Source: Ophiothrix spiculata (Eukaryota > Echinodermata > Ophiuroidea > Amphilepidida > Ophiotrichidae). Taken from it: a stretch of 43,849 bases of DNA. Below are positions 1 to 10,718 of the stretch, one piece after another; the first letter of the stretch is position 1; the number at the start of each line of letters is the position of its first letter. The notes beneath the pieces were generated by a model, which was not told the DNA's origin, ran no database searches, and saw only the letters and a list, made by a program, of their open reading frames with translations. Location: NCBI GenBank assembly GCA_000969725.1, contig JXSR01S062131.1; one strand, 5' to 3'. The position numbers were made by a program, and so were the translations under genes.

Positions 1-840
1 ATTAGAGGATGGATTAGATAAAGGGAGATTATTACTATGTTTAACATGAGAGTCTCTATTAATGTTCTTTAGTTCTATTAACCATGGGGGTAGGTGATTG
101 ACTTGCTGATCCTGGCTGCTTATTTGGTTTATTATAGACGGTTGATTGAGTGCTATTACTGAGATCTGTGCGCTTTTATTGTTTTATTACAACTCACTAC
201 CGTAGTTAAGTGCTATTTCTGCGATTTGTGCGTTTTAATGTGACTCAAATTGAAATTACAATGTGTACAAATGCTTATTCTTTGGACTATGTTGCCCTGC
301 GCCCGGGGCTCTTAATAAATTGGACCTAATAAACCAGCAATCACCTGAAAAATCATGTTAATGCGCTTTGGACTATGTTCCTAAAATCGGCGCCTGGTTT
401 CGAGCCCCAGCGCTCTTGACGCTACCGCACCTGCGATTTCTCGTTGTTGGGGCTTGGACTCACAAATGAGACAGGAATAGCAATCAACTACATCATCTTG
501 TGCTTAAAAGATACAAACAACGCACAAAACGCACAAATAGCAATCATCTTTGTCACCGTGTACTTACAAAAACGCATGAAACGCACAAATCGCATAAATA
601 GCAATCTAATATAATACCCATGTCCATGGTGTCTAAAAATTGCAAATCGCACACATTGCAGAAATAGCTCATGGTATATTGCTTTTTCTGCGTTTCGCAA
701 CCAAGTCCGCACTGTTTGCTTTTTGTGCTCTTCTTAAATTCACAAGTTTGATTACAATCTAGTGCTTTTTGTACGATTACTTAAGAATCACAAAACTGGC
801 ATGTGTTTGTTGCTATTTGTGTGTTTTCATGATATAGCGC
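1..840. repeat. Cluster of degenerate direct and inverted repeats (GCTATTTCTGCG / CGCAAATAGC-type unit)
   Basis: The phrase 'gctatttctgcgatttgtgc' and variants appear on the plus strand at about 155-180 and 212-238, then as the reverse complement at about 512-545, 570-605 and 645-675, then again direct at about 681-700, 718-730, 761-780 and 809-830. A separate phrase 'tttggactatgtt' occurs twice, at about 281 and 368. The open frame 488-712 is only this repeat read in translation. It looks like the arms of a decayed foldback element or an inverted minisatellite, cut by the window edge. Confidence 0.6.
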
Positions 841-898
841 CTTCATGATATTTTTGACCAAAAATCAGTTCCGCAAGACCCTATGTTAGATATCGTGA

Positions 899-938
899 AT
901 ATCACATACCTACCAAAAATATCACATACCTACCAGGG
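899..938. repeat. 20-bp unit repeated twice
   Basis: Two adjacent copies of 'atatcacatacctaccaaaa'-like sequence; the 15 bases atcacatacctacca are identical at 901-915 and 921-935. Confidence 0.7.
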
Positions 939-1398
939 GCTGCATCCAATAACAGAGGTTTTGTTAGATCCACTTGCTAAAACAAATCTTTGAACATCTA
1001 CAGAGGGATTTGCCAAGAAGTATTTGCCTTCTTTAGGACTGTTTCAAAGCCCAGCATTTATACAGACGGACACATTAAATTTCTGAAGACTATAAGATTT
1101 TGGTTTGTTCAACAAGATTTTGAGTTCACCAGCTGATCATTTTTATCATATAAAATCAAAACCAAGGACTTTTTAAAGGCTCTTGTTGTATATGGGTTTT
1201 GGTGTAAACAAATTTTTGTGAAAGGGATTCCACCATATTATGCATGTGCATAAATTTGGACCCTTAGCTTAGTTTATTTATAATCATTTTTATTTGTTTT
1301 TATTTATATGTTTATCATCCATCAAACCGTTTAACCCTAACCTTTTACCTACCCCTTTTCATTCTCAGCAGAAATAAGGGTGTCAAAAATTGTTGATT

Positions 1399-1470
1399 TC
1401 CACCCGGGCTTGAACCAGGGACCTCTCGCATCCCAATCCCATGTACACATATACCAAGCCACCTGGGGAG
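1399..1470 (-). repeat. tRNA-like sequence (SINE head or decayed tRNA copy)
   Basis: On the minus strand an A-box-like GGTGGCTTGGTATATG is followed about 30 bases later by CCTGGTTCAAGCCCGGG, a good type-2 polymerase III B box in a T-arm that still pairs (CCTGG/CCCGGG region). The acceptor stem is not convincing, so this is more likely a SINE head or tRNA fossil than a working tRNA gene. Confidence 0.5.
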
Positions 1471-1689
1471 TGCTGGCTAGGCAGCGATTTTGTGCCCATA
1501 TAGGACCCCCGTCTATGACATATTTGGACTTGAGTAATGTTGGTGATTTTCTCTTGTAACTTATTGTAACCTTTGGGAGATTTAGGGTTAAATGTGCATA
1601 AAAAAAATCACCTTGTTTAGGCTTTCGCCAAGAAACCCAACTTGGTACTTGGTACCAAGTAAGCTAAAGGAAGCTTATCTTTAACAGGG

Positions 1690-1873
1690 CTCCAAGATGT
1701 TTTTTAAATTCAGTTTTGAATGCAGGAGGAAGACCGGAGTACCTGGAGAAAAACCTGCGGAAGCGAGCATGGACTGAAAACCAAATGCACATAAATCGCT
1801 GGGCGCGGAACTCGAACCCGGGACCTCATAGGTGTAAGGCGAGGGAACTACCGCTGTGCCAACCCGCTCGCAT
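1690..1873 (-). repeat. tRNA-derived SINE with a V-SINE-like central domain
   Basis: On the minus strand the element starts with a tRNA-like head: GCGGGTTGGCACAGCGGTAG carries the A box, and GGTCCCGGGTTCGAGTTCC about 35 bases later the B box. The body then holds TTTTTCTCCAGGTACTCCGG followed by TCTTCCTCCTGCA, resembling the conserved central domain of V-SINEs known from fish DANA/Mermaid elements. Elements of this type are moved by LINE machinery. The 3' end is not sharp. The window also holds a CR1/L2-like LINE tail, a plausible partner class. Confidence 0.7.
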
Positions 1874-2227
1874 AATTATGGTTAATTGATTAGTAAAAAA
1901 AATTGCCTTTTGGAAAGTTCATCTTAATCTTGTAGGGCATTTCCTGTTTACAAACCAGTGTTATCTGATTTGAAAAGTTGGCTGGGACTCTGGTTTGTTT
2001 GCATGTTTTGCTATAACCTTGAAGATAATTTTCAGAGTTTGCTGGAACTTTTGATTCCTTATGATAATTTGCACTCGTCATCATACAAGTTCCAGCTTGT
2101 ATTCCTGTCTTGTTTGTTCAGTCAAGGGTTTTTTATTATCTTATCCATCTAGTTTTGAGAAGAATACCACACTCAGACAATTTTTGAGAGATAATTTGCC
2201 CATCTTAACCCTAACATCACCCAAATC

Positions 2228-2303
2228 TAGTCCATCAAGACCTTGCAAGCGAATGCGAAGCGCGCCTATGGCGCTCGCTTGTGAGGTCCATCTAGATGGA
2301 CTA
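2228..2303. mobile_element. Short foldback element (TAGTCCATC termini)
   Basis: Starts TAGTCCATC and ends GATGGACTA. The inner arms CCTTGCAAGCG and CGCTTGTGAGG also pair, so the 76 bp can fold on itself. The same terminal words occur in the near-palindrome at 22687-22724, so it is a dispersed family. Confidence 0.55.
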
Positions 2304-2366
2304 CCCAAATCCTACTCAAATTTTGTAGGGCTTGATATGATCACCACATTGCTTGCTGCTTGGTAA

Positions 2367-2572
2367 GGGGCGCACCATTTGATTCTCGGGGGGGGGGGGG
2401 CATGGAAAAGGCGGCAAAAAAAAAATCTTGACCCAAAGATGAGTAAGAAAAAAAAAACTTTACCCAACTACTTCAAGGTAAAGAAAAACATAAAAAATGC
2501 AATTAAAAACACTTTGCCACCAAAATCTTGCCGCCGAAACCCCCCCCCCCTGAAAATCAAATGGTGCGCCCC
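2367..2572. mobile_element. MITE with GGGGCGCACCATTTGAT termini
   Basis: Terminal inverted repeats of about 27 bp: GGGGCGCACCATTTGATT at the left and AATCAAATGGTGCGCCCC at the right, each followed inward by a G or C homopolymer of about 10-12. The element is 206 bp with an A-rich interior and is flanked by TAA on both sides. A one-ended relative sits at about 18450-18602. The open frames here are repeat sequence. Confidence 0.8.
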
Positions 2573-2863
2573 TAAAAACCCTGGTAACAACTCTAATGGC
2601 GTAATCAGAGGTGGTCATCTGGTGCACAGGCACCAGCAATATTTTGGTTGTCAATCGCCGAACACCACTGTCGGTAAATGTTTACAGCCCAACCCTGAAA
2701 TCTTTTTTGTACTAAGTAAAGGTTTTAATCAATTTGATTTGAGTCTATACTCATCTTCAAAGATTTCTCCAAGAGTGCTTCTGAGTTCCCCTGCATCTAA
2801 TATTTAAATATAGTTTCTACTGATTTGTGGCATCCCTATGTTTATGTAATTGATTTTATAAAT

Positions 2864-3314
2864 GCCGCATCATAAGTTCCTACCCATGATTTCTACATGC
2901 CTGCAGATGAAATAATTAATGTTTTTCCTGATAATTGTTGGCACACAAACCAAGTCTTATTGATTTGTAGTCATAATGTATCAAGTTAACATGTGACACC
3001 GATTCGTAGAGAATGGTCAATTTAAAAAAAAATCATCTCTTAATCCAATTGTTGCGAATTGATCAATTACACGCAGAGAACCATTATCAGTATCAAATGA
3101 GTACAGTGTGTCGTTCAGGAATTAGCCAGAATTGAATTCAGAGGTAATGTTTTAAATCATCTGTTCTTTGCAAATCAGTGTCACTTGTTGGAGAATATGA
3201 TACAATCCAACTTCAAATCGATGAGACTTGGTTGGTGTGCCAAAGATTATCAGAAAAACATTAATTTATCATCTGCAGGCATGTAGAAATCATGGGTAGG
3301 AACTTATGACGCGG
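2864..3314. mobile_element. Long foldback (inverted-repeat) element
   Basis: The outer ~85 bp of each arm are nearly identical in inverse orientation: left CATAAGTTCCTACCCATGAT then TTCTACATGCCTGCAGATGA, mirrored at about 3310-3260. Pairing continues more weakly (GGCACAC, CCAAGTCT, GTGACAC) to about 180 bp per arm, leaving a centre of about 90 bp. No protein is encoded. Possible flanking duplication TTTAT. Confidence 0.8.
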
Positions 3315-3315
3315 A

Positions 3316-4930
3316 GTTTATCTATGATTTCACAGACCTGCACGTGGACTTGTAATCTCTTTGTACTTATCACAGAAAATTACCGCACAGTCACATGAAC
3401 ACCTGATATGACCTTCAGATCAAGATCCATGTAGAAAGTGCTACAAGTGGGAGTCGAGTCAAAAATTTTGAAAAAATGAGATGAGTCGGCTATAAGATGC
3501 AAGTACAAGGGTCTTTCCAATGGCTTGCATTTTTTCTGGTGGTTACAGCCCACTCACCCAGTTTTTACTGGTACAGTCCCCTGACCCTGCACAGGTTTTC
3601 CAACATAGAGTTTTAGGAACTGATTTTGGTAGATCCATGGTTTTTAATAATTTTCTTGAGAACTAACAACTTACGTCTTATGAGCTGATTGATTTTCCCA
3701 ATGAAAAATATGACCATAAGAACTGTACTGAAATTGGGCAAAAACTTCTTGAACCATATTGTAAACTTGGTTGCATCTGCTCTTTTCAGAGTTGTCTGTA
3801 TAGAAAAACTAGTCATTTTTCACCTCAAAATAGCTGTCATTTCAAAACTACAAATGGGATAAAGCTGTAGTAAACAGTTTTGGAAAGCTGTTTCTTTCTT
3901 CTTTGTAGTAATGGATAGTTTGAATTTTCTGAGTTGTACTTTCCAGGTGAATTTTACTTTTATGAACCTTCCTCTCTACACAAAATATACAAAAATGTCA
4001 ATTTTGACCAAAAAAGGCTCCGTATGACTTACCAGAGGATGGAATAGATCCCTAGTATGCACATTTATATTAACTACACCTCACTTAACTCTTACATAAA
4101 ATTTGTTTTCATATTGATCATTTAGTTTCTGGGCAAATTTTACAATATCAGTGAAATTTAGTGTTTTTATCTGCCAAAATCCAAGATGGCTGCCAATTAA
4201 ATATGCATATTAGGCATATATGTGCAAGTTCCTCTGTTAATCTTTCATTTGATATTGGGTATCATAAAGCCGAAGTTTAAAAGCACTATTACACTTTTAG
4301 TTCAAATATGATTTTTAGTGTCCTTGTCACCTAAATGCAACAATTAACCTAAAACTTTACAATATGCTCTCTTAGAACCAACTTTAGAACTCCAAGAATT
4401 TGAAATAGGGATCTTGGATAGTGGACGTGCAGGGGCTTGAAATGGGATCTTGACCATGGCATATATAGGCCTACCCACCTTCAATATGTGTGAATGCCTC
4501 CCCTCCCACCCCATCCCCGGAACCTATCCCACCCATCCTAAGTTATTCACGCTGGGAATTATCAAGATGTGACTCGACTCTCTTAAAGTGGCATTTAGAT
4601 CATCAATTATTATCTTGCCACATTCTTAAACCACAAATCAGTGATTGCCCAGGTACCTTAATTAATATGCAAGATATTTATAGACCACATACAGAAAAAG
4701 CCAAATGTATTGCTATCTCAACACTTTATATAACTTGCTAAAAATATCAAATTTATCTTAGAAGCAAAGGTGCTTTGGATACTTCACAGATAGTGCAAAA
4801 TCAGTTAGATTTTAATTTATGTTCATTTTTAGCTGAATTGAGCAAATTTTTGTGCAAATATCAACATTTTATAGCTTTTACAGCCAAATTTTTGTAAAAG
4901 GTTGAATTTCAAAACTAAACGAATAGCAAT
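3316..4930. other. Stretch without recognisable gene
   Basis: AT-rich non-coding sequence. The open frames at 3613-3816 (minus) and 4490-4741 (plus) have no recognisable domain and no splice or codon signal I trust. No clear repeat structure seen. Confidence 0.4.
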
Positions 4931-5514
4931 GATTCTGATTCTGATTTATTGCAATATCAAACATATAAATTATATACATATCAACACAAAAAGCACACAA
5001 TGACATTGCGGACATAATCAAAAGGCCAAGAAGGCCTGACACGATTATTCCCTGGGATTAACAAAGTCAAAAAATGAAATGAAAATTATACTTGGAAAGA
5101 AAAACATAAAAACACAAGAAAATACCCCGAAATGAAAAGGAGAAAAATGATTAATATATATAAATATTTTTTTTAATGATTTTTATGTCCAAAAAGATTT
5201 TAGTAACTGAAGAGAGAATTTGCTTCCAATATGTTCCTAAAGCTTTTAACAGTTTTGGATACAACTTTTTCAAGGGAGGTCCAAAATGAGGGTCCACAAT
5301 TTCTGATAGCCTGGTTTGAAAACATTCAGAACTTAATATTTTGAAAATAGAGGGCCCATGTGGCTCCTGTAATAGCTGTTTGATATATTTCTCATAGCCC
5401 ATTTTGAAACTTGAGTATTTTATTCAAGTATATTTTATTTGTGCTCCCCCAAATCAAAATACCATAGTTGATGTGTGGTAAAATTAAGTTTTGACATCAT
5501 TTAATGGAGAAGCT
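4931..5514 (-). mobile_element. 5'-truncated CR1/L2-like LINE, 3' end only
   Basis: Read on the minus strand, about 5482-5410 encodes LPHINYGILIWG, STNKIYLNK and ILKFQN, the signature at the C-terminal end of non-LTR reverse transcriptases. About 5310-5215 then encodes NQAIRNCGPSFWTSLEKVV, then KSFRNILEANSLFSY, the usual last block (GPxxWNSL, SFKxxL). A TGA interrupts the frame after FQNGL. A 3' UTR of about 280 bp follows and ends at about 4931 in the short tandem tail AATCAGAATCAGAATC instead of poly(A), as in CR1/L2 elements. It is a dead, strongly 5'-truncated copy. Confidence 0.8.
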
Positions 5515-6411
5515 TGCAACCTGTCTTCATGAAGAAAGATGTTAATTAGAAACCTCCACCCATTAGAAAATACTTGCATGTTTATTGTATAGATTAATTA
5601 AAAATTACCTTATTACTTCAGACACACCTGTTAAAAATACCTGTGTACTATCATCAAGACAAGACACATTGGGATTAGTTTTAAATTGAATGCTAACAAT
5701 ATAAATATTGCTAATAACATTTCCTATATGATAGAGATGTTTTTAATTAAAGAAATAACCACATTTTGATCACTTGAAGTCACAAATGGAAATTTTTTTA
5801 AATTATTTACGCAACAAGTTTATAATTAATTGATAAGAAACAAATTAACTGGTTTCCTGCGATAGGTATTGTGAACTTGGTTCCAGTGGTGGGTAGAAAT
5901 TGAGGGACAAAACATCTGTTCAGGAGAAAAGGGGTTATACTGCCCTCTAGAGGTGAAAACTTTAGATTATTTATTTATTATTTGGATGTTTAAAGTGTTA
6001 CTTGTGATATTTGGAGTTCTCAGTTATTAAAGGCATTAGCTACAATCATCAATGTGAACTTCAACTTTCTGTTACACTCACTTTTATTGCATTTTTAGAA
6101 AGCCCTTCCAACTTATATCCATAACCATTCCTATAAACTTAAATACCACAAGCGACAGTTACTTATGCTTCAAATTTTTTGACCGCCAACGATTTTAAAA
6201 TTGTGGTGGCTCATCCCTAAAAGGGGGAATTTGCAGATGATGTCAATTTTGATTATATCATTTCATCTATTACAGCATTTTCTAAGCTTTAAGGCTGGGG
6301 TAGACCTTCATCTAGCATAACAGTTTTTGTACTTTAACTCTCAAACTAATTGCATTATCCATATAAAAGAATACATTTTTAGAAGTGGATTTTAACCCTA
6401 AACATATTGGT
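5515..6411. other. Stretch without recognisable gene
   Basis: Intergenic, AT-rich; no open frame, repeat or RNA gene that I can support. Confidence 0.4.
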
Positions 6412-6907
6412 GATATCAGTTCAACGGAACTCACAATTCGGATACGTATCCGAATTCGGATAATCCGTATCACAATTCTGATACCCGTATCCGAATTTGG
6501 ATTAAAACCAGCTGGAACGGGATATCAGCTGAAATGAATATTCAGCTTCGCAGCGCACGATACCGGTATGTATAAAAGTCAATAACATTATTATCATTTG
6601 TCTAAATTCTATCAAAGTATTGGCCAAATTATTTTGCCTTCCGTGATAAGAAGCTATTCCGCTGGAATTGCACAGATGAAAATGACATTTCCACAGATAC
6701 ATTTATCATAAATGCAAGAAAGATGTTCTACATGTACTTGCCGGCTTGCGCTATCGATTTGTTTCCTGCGCCACGACAGGAGTATCAGAATTCAGATACC
6801 CCTCCATATCCTTATTCTGATACGGGTATCACAATTTTGATACGAAATGTGCGTGGGTATCCGAATTCGGATACGTATCCGAATTGTGAGTTCTGCCGAA
6901 CTGATAT
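6412..6907. mobile_element. Foldback MITE built from GGATAC/GTATCC subrepeats
   Basis: The ends are ATATCAGTTC and GAACTGATAT. A perfect 35-bp inverted match lies at 6428-6462 and 6858-6892, containing the palindrome ATCCGAATTCGGAT and GATACGTATC. The same GATACCCGTATCCGAA word recurs inward on both arms, so the arms are themselves repetitive. About 500 bp, no coding capacity; ATTGGT flanks or overlaps both ends. Confidence 0.85.
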
Positions 6908-9111
6908 TGGTTTTTGACCAAAAATGTTGATTTAGTCAAAAAAAAAGCCAAAACAGTGTTTTTTTGCCCCCCAAAACATCTGGATAGCCGAACTAAAAGT
7001 TGCATTCATGAAATTTTGAACTTTTTTGCTTTTGGGATTTTCGTAGAAACAAATTTAGGATTCAGCTTTACACCCATTTTGGGACAATTGTAGTAATGAC
7101 ACTAGCTGGGCCAAACAACACATTATGGGACAGTGTAAACAAAAAAACAGAATGCAGGGCCCCATTCTTTGTAAATGCACCTGTACCTTGCATTTTTGTT
7201 TAGGCCTACATTGTCCAATAATTTTGCCTCTAGTTCTACATTAGCCTGCCAGTATCATGTATCTGCAATATGCATAACCTCAATATTAGAGACTCAGACT
7301 TTTTGCATGTTGTTTTTTCAATAACATTTAAAACCAACTCAATTATATTCAAATTAACTGCACCATTCACCATTTTTGGATCGTTTTAGCTTGTTTTCAT
7401 TAAATTAAATCTGATGAACTTTATTCAGAAGCACTTTATATGCAGTTTTATAGCCGTTTTTATTTTTAAATGGAAAAACACCTTGCTATACATGGTTCAC
7501 TAATCATTGTCGGGCATTAACCTCTGAAATTATCATTAGCAAAATGATGAATATAAATTACAGCAATTGTGTAATGGTAAATTGATGTCCTACCAGTACA
7601 GAAGGCTTGTTTTCAAATTATTGAACAAACCTTTGTTTTGCTTAATTTTTGCAGAAAATTAATGGTGTTGAAATCCGGCCCATAAATAATTAGAAGTAAT
7701 GTATAAGTCTGCCGCAAATAGGTCCATGTACGATAAAAGTACCTCATTATAGCAAAATTCATTAGACAATTAGTGATGTACTTGAACCTGTGACTATTGA
7801 ACCTGTATGCACAAAACAGGACTAAAATTAGTCACAGACTAAGTGAAGTTTGATTCCTTGAAAAATCACACATTTTGAGAAAAAATAGCAATTATTTATG
7901 TTCTTGTTTATAGATTTAAACTGAAACTTTTATTTTTAGAACCAAAAAATATGGTTTGGACCGGTACTACCTTAGCTAGTCTGAGACTGAATCAATTTTT
8001 GTTCTTTATAAAAAATGCCAGTGTTCCAAAACAGACGAATGGTCAAATTGGTCAAAATTCAGAATAGATCTTTAAGCAAGGATATAACTATCAGATTCAC
8101 ACTTCCTTTTTTGAACATTTTTCAAATTGCTTTGTATTTTGTAAAATTTTGATTATTTTAAACTTGTTTATTAATATTTTTAAGAAAGCATAACTTATTC
8201 CAGAGCCTTGCAAAATGTGTAAAGAAATATTTCATGTTTTGTGATCATCAAAGGGTCAAACTCTCAAAACAAGAAAATAAAGAAGACCTCACTCTTTTTC
8301 TTAGACATTATATGCGCATGCCAAAATGGTGCTAAATCAAGCAAGTATAGAGTAGTTTACCAATAAAAAATAAAAGACCTCCTCTTCCCTTTTTCCAAAA
8401 ACTGGGAACAGAAACATAACAATTTATTTACTTGGCCTTGCAGTTTTTAAAATGATAGTAAGGTGTAGTAAAAGTATTGCTAAATTTAGCCATATCATTT
8501 TTAGCAGTGTGGCATTAAAAATAATGTTACGTTTGGTTGTTCTAACTGAAATTATTGCAAGATAATTACAAGCATAATAAATTATGCCAAAGTGCTTTCA
8601 AGTTAGGGCTCAAAAAACTTTGTCTTCGTCTGTTTTTCTGGTTTCTTTTTGGGGTTGCAAACACAAAATTTAAACATCAAGTGGAATTAAATATTTTCTC
8701 CATTAGGCAAAAACAAAAAAAAGTTTGTTTCCTGTCGGTGGTCAGAAAACCTAAATGCGAAATGTGTTTTTTTATTTTATTTTGCTTTCTTTTTTTTCCA
8801 TTGTTCAAGAGGTGCTAAGGCAAATTTTGATTGAAAATCCGCATGGGTGTTGAATTTTTCAGTAAGAAAGTGTTTGTAGAAAAGAAAACACTTCTTTAGT
8901 AAAAATTTTGCAATTTTCGCCGTACTTTTTATTAAATTGGCTATTTTGATTTTTGTTTTCTAAAATATCAAATAAAAAAATGAAATGCGCAAAAAATGAC
9001 GCAAAAATGAAATGCGCGCGGAACAAACTTGTTTCTTTTTTTGGCCTTATGGGTTTACAATATATCAACTTAATCACTTATTTCTTGTTCAGAAATAATA
9101 TTTTAGTCATA
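6908..9111. other. Stretch without recognisable gene
   Basis: AT-rich with many T and A runs. The open frames at 8555-8818 (plus) and 8859-9077 (minus) are low-complexity and Phe/Lys-rich, as expected by chance from T/A runs. No element boundaries recognised. Confidence 0.4.
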
Positions 9112-9299
9112 CAGTAGAAACTCATTATAACGAAGTTGTTGGGGACAGAAAAATTACTTCTTTATATCCAAAATTTCAGTTTATCAGGTTTTTTTAAAAC
9201 AATAGAAAACAAAAGAAATTAGTAAAATGGTTCAGGAAAATTACTACTTTATAACAGGGCTTTTCTTATATCAGATTTCGTTATAATGAGTTTCTACTG
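9112..9299. mobile_element. pogo/Tigger-type MITE with TA target site
   Basis: Perfect 23-bp terminal inverted repeats: CAGTAGAAACTCATTATAAC then GAA at 9112-9134, mirrored at 9277-9299. They are flanked by TA on both sides, the target of Tc1/mariner and pogo elements. CAGTxGAAxCTC termini are typical of Tigger/pogo-derived MITEs. It is 188 bp, non-coding, and its perfect ends suggest a fairly young copy. Confidence 0.85.
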
Positions 9300-9762
9300 T
9301 ATAAGACTTCCATGAAATTACAAAACACATTCTAAATAACTGATTGATCTAATATTTGTTATTGCTGAATCTAATATATTAGGAACTAAAACACGAACAA
9401 AATGACTTTGATTAAATTTGAAAAAAAGCTTACTTTTTTGGCCACATCCTGTCAATAGCTTTAGTTTTAATTTTTTATGTTACATTTGGTCATGACATTT
9501 GACTAATAACTAGTACATTTCTCCGACTTATTCCTTCTTTCTGCCTATTATTACAGCCTATTTTGATGCACTCTTTTAAAGCTTTTGGTTACACAAGTGA
9601 ATGTATATCTCACATATCAATCAATCAGTACTACTTGATAGCCAGTAGACCCAAGTCCCATACATACAGTCTTCATGATCTGGAGTTATGATTGAAAATG
9701 TATTGCCAATGAAGTTCCAGTAGCTCCTAAACACTATGGATGGACTTCAGGGCTGTAACATA

Positions 9763-9930
9763 TAGAATAGAACCTGAGTAACACGAAATCTGTTAAGTCA
9801 CCATCACATTCTAATTTGTATTGCCAGGATTTTGTGCTATCAATCACTTATAACATTCAGTGCCAGGGACTTAAAAACTATTATTTATCAGGGTTTGGGG
9901 TTAAGAGTTTGTGCTAAAGAGGTTCCACTG
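9763..9930. mobile_element. Decayed pogo-type MITE
   Basis: The right end GAGGTTCCACTG followed by TA matches the CAGTGGAACCTC termini of pogo/Tigger MITEs. The left end GAATAGAACCTGAG, about 165 bp away, is its diverged partner. An older relative of the copy at 9112-9299. Confidence 0.45.
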
Positions 9931-10569
9931 TATTGCTTGTGAACCCCTCTTTTTCAGAAACGTCAGATTTTACCCTATGTGATGTTGCCAGCACTCAGCT
10001 TAAGGTCTGGTCTTGACATAGATCAGACTAGCAAAGCATTTCAGAATATGTAAAAGTAGTCTATTATCCAGCGTTGTGGTATAGAAAAAAATATTGGTCT
10101 TTATTTCATGATCAGGCTCTTTGACAATTCTTATACATAAGAGTCATTCTTTTTTATTGTCGAAAAATACATTTCATAGATATTGATCAGACCTCAGTCT
10201 GTGCATACCAGTGTGGCTTCTTCCAGAGCTCAAATTGGAGATGATAAAGCCAACCCAGGTAAAGATTATTCCTATAATGTGCATGTTTTTGCCCACCAAA
10301 GTATATCGGGACGAGGTCAAGATTGGTAGCATGTAATGCATCGAGTCTAATTGACATGCAGACATGTATGGAGTCATGACATGTCACATAATACCATTCT
10401 TGGCGCCGATTTCTGATGTCCCTCATCGACTAAATTATGCCAATTATAGGGATGGACTAGGGTTAGGGTTGGATCAATGTCAGGTGCAGAGACTTTGAAA
10501 ACACTACTTTACACAAACAAAACATCAACCTGAAAGCATATTAGGGGTTGCTTCAAAACTCAACCGGCG

Positions 10570-10614
10570 GTTGTCTGCTGGTTCTGGGCGGTTCAACCAG
10601 AACCAGCAGACAAC
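10570..10614. repeat. Perfect 18-bp hairpin
   Basis: GTTGTCTGCTGGTTCTGG, nine bases, then the exact reverse complement CCAGAACCAGCAGACAAC. GC-rich for this neighbourhood. Pairing does not extend outward, so it is short for a microRNA precursor; a tiny palindromic element is as likely. Confidence 0.8.
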
Positions 10615-10718
10615 ATTCTGACAGGTTTCAATGCATGTATGGCAAAACCAATAAGTTTGATCACACGCCACCATGAATAAAATGCTGCCAAGTTGGAAAA
10701 CTCCTCTCAAAATCTACT

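Noticed and set aside
380-440. GGTTTCGAGCCCC, B-box-like, with a nearby CGGTAGCG
   Set aside because: Spacing and arms do not fit a tRNA or a complete SINE head; left inside the repeat cluster at 1-840.
5151-5402. Minus-strand open frame of 83 codons in the LINE region
   Set aside because: Different frame from the reverse-transcriptase C-terminal blocks; a by-product of the LINE copy, not a gene.
10174-10426. Two overlapping minus-strand open frames with hydrophobic stretches
   Set aside because: No domain recognised, no splice partner, and neither frame is better than chance.
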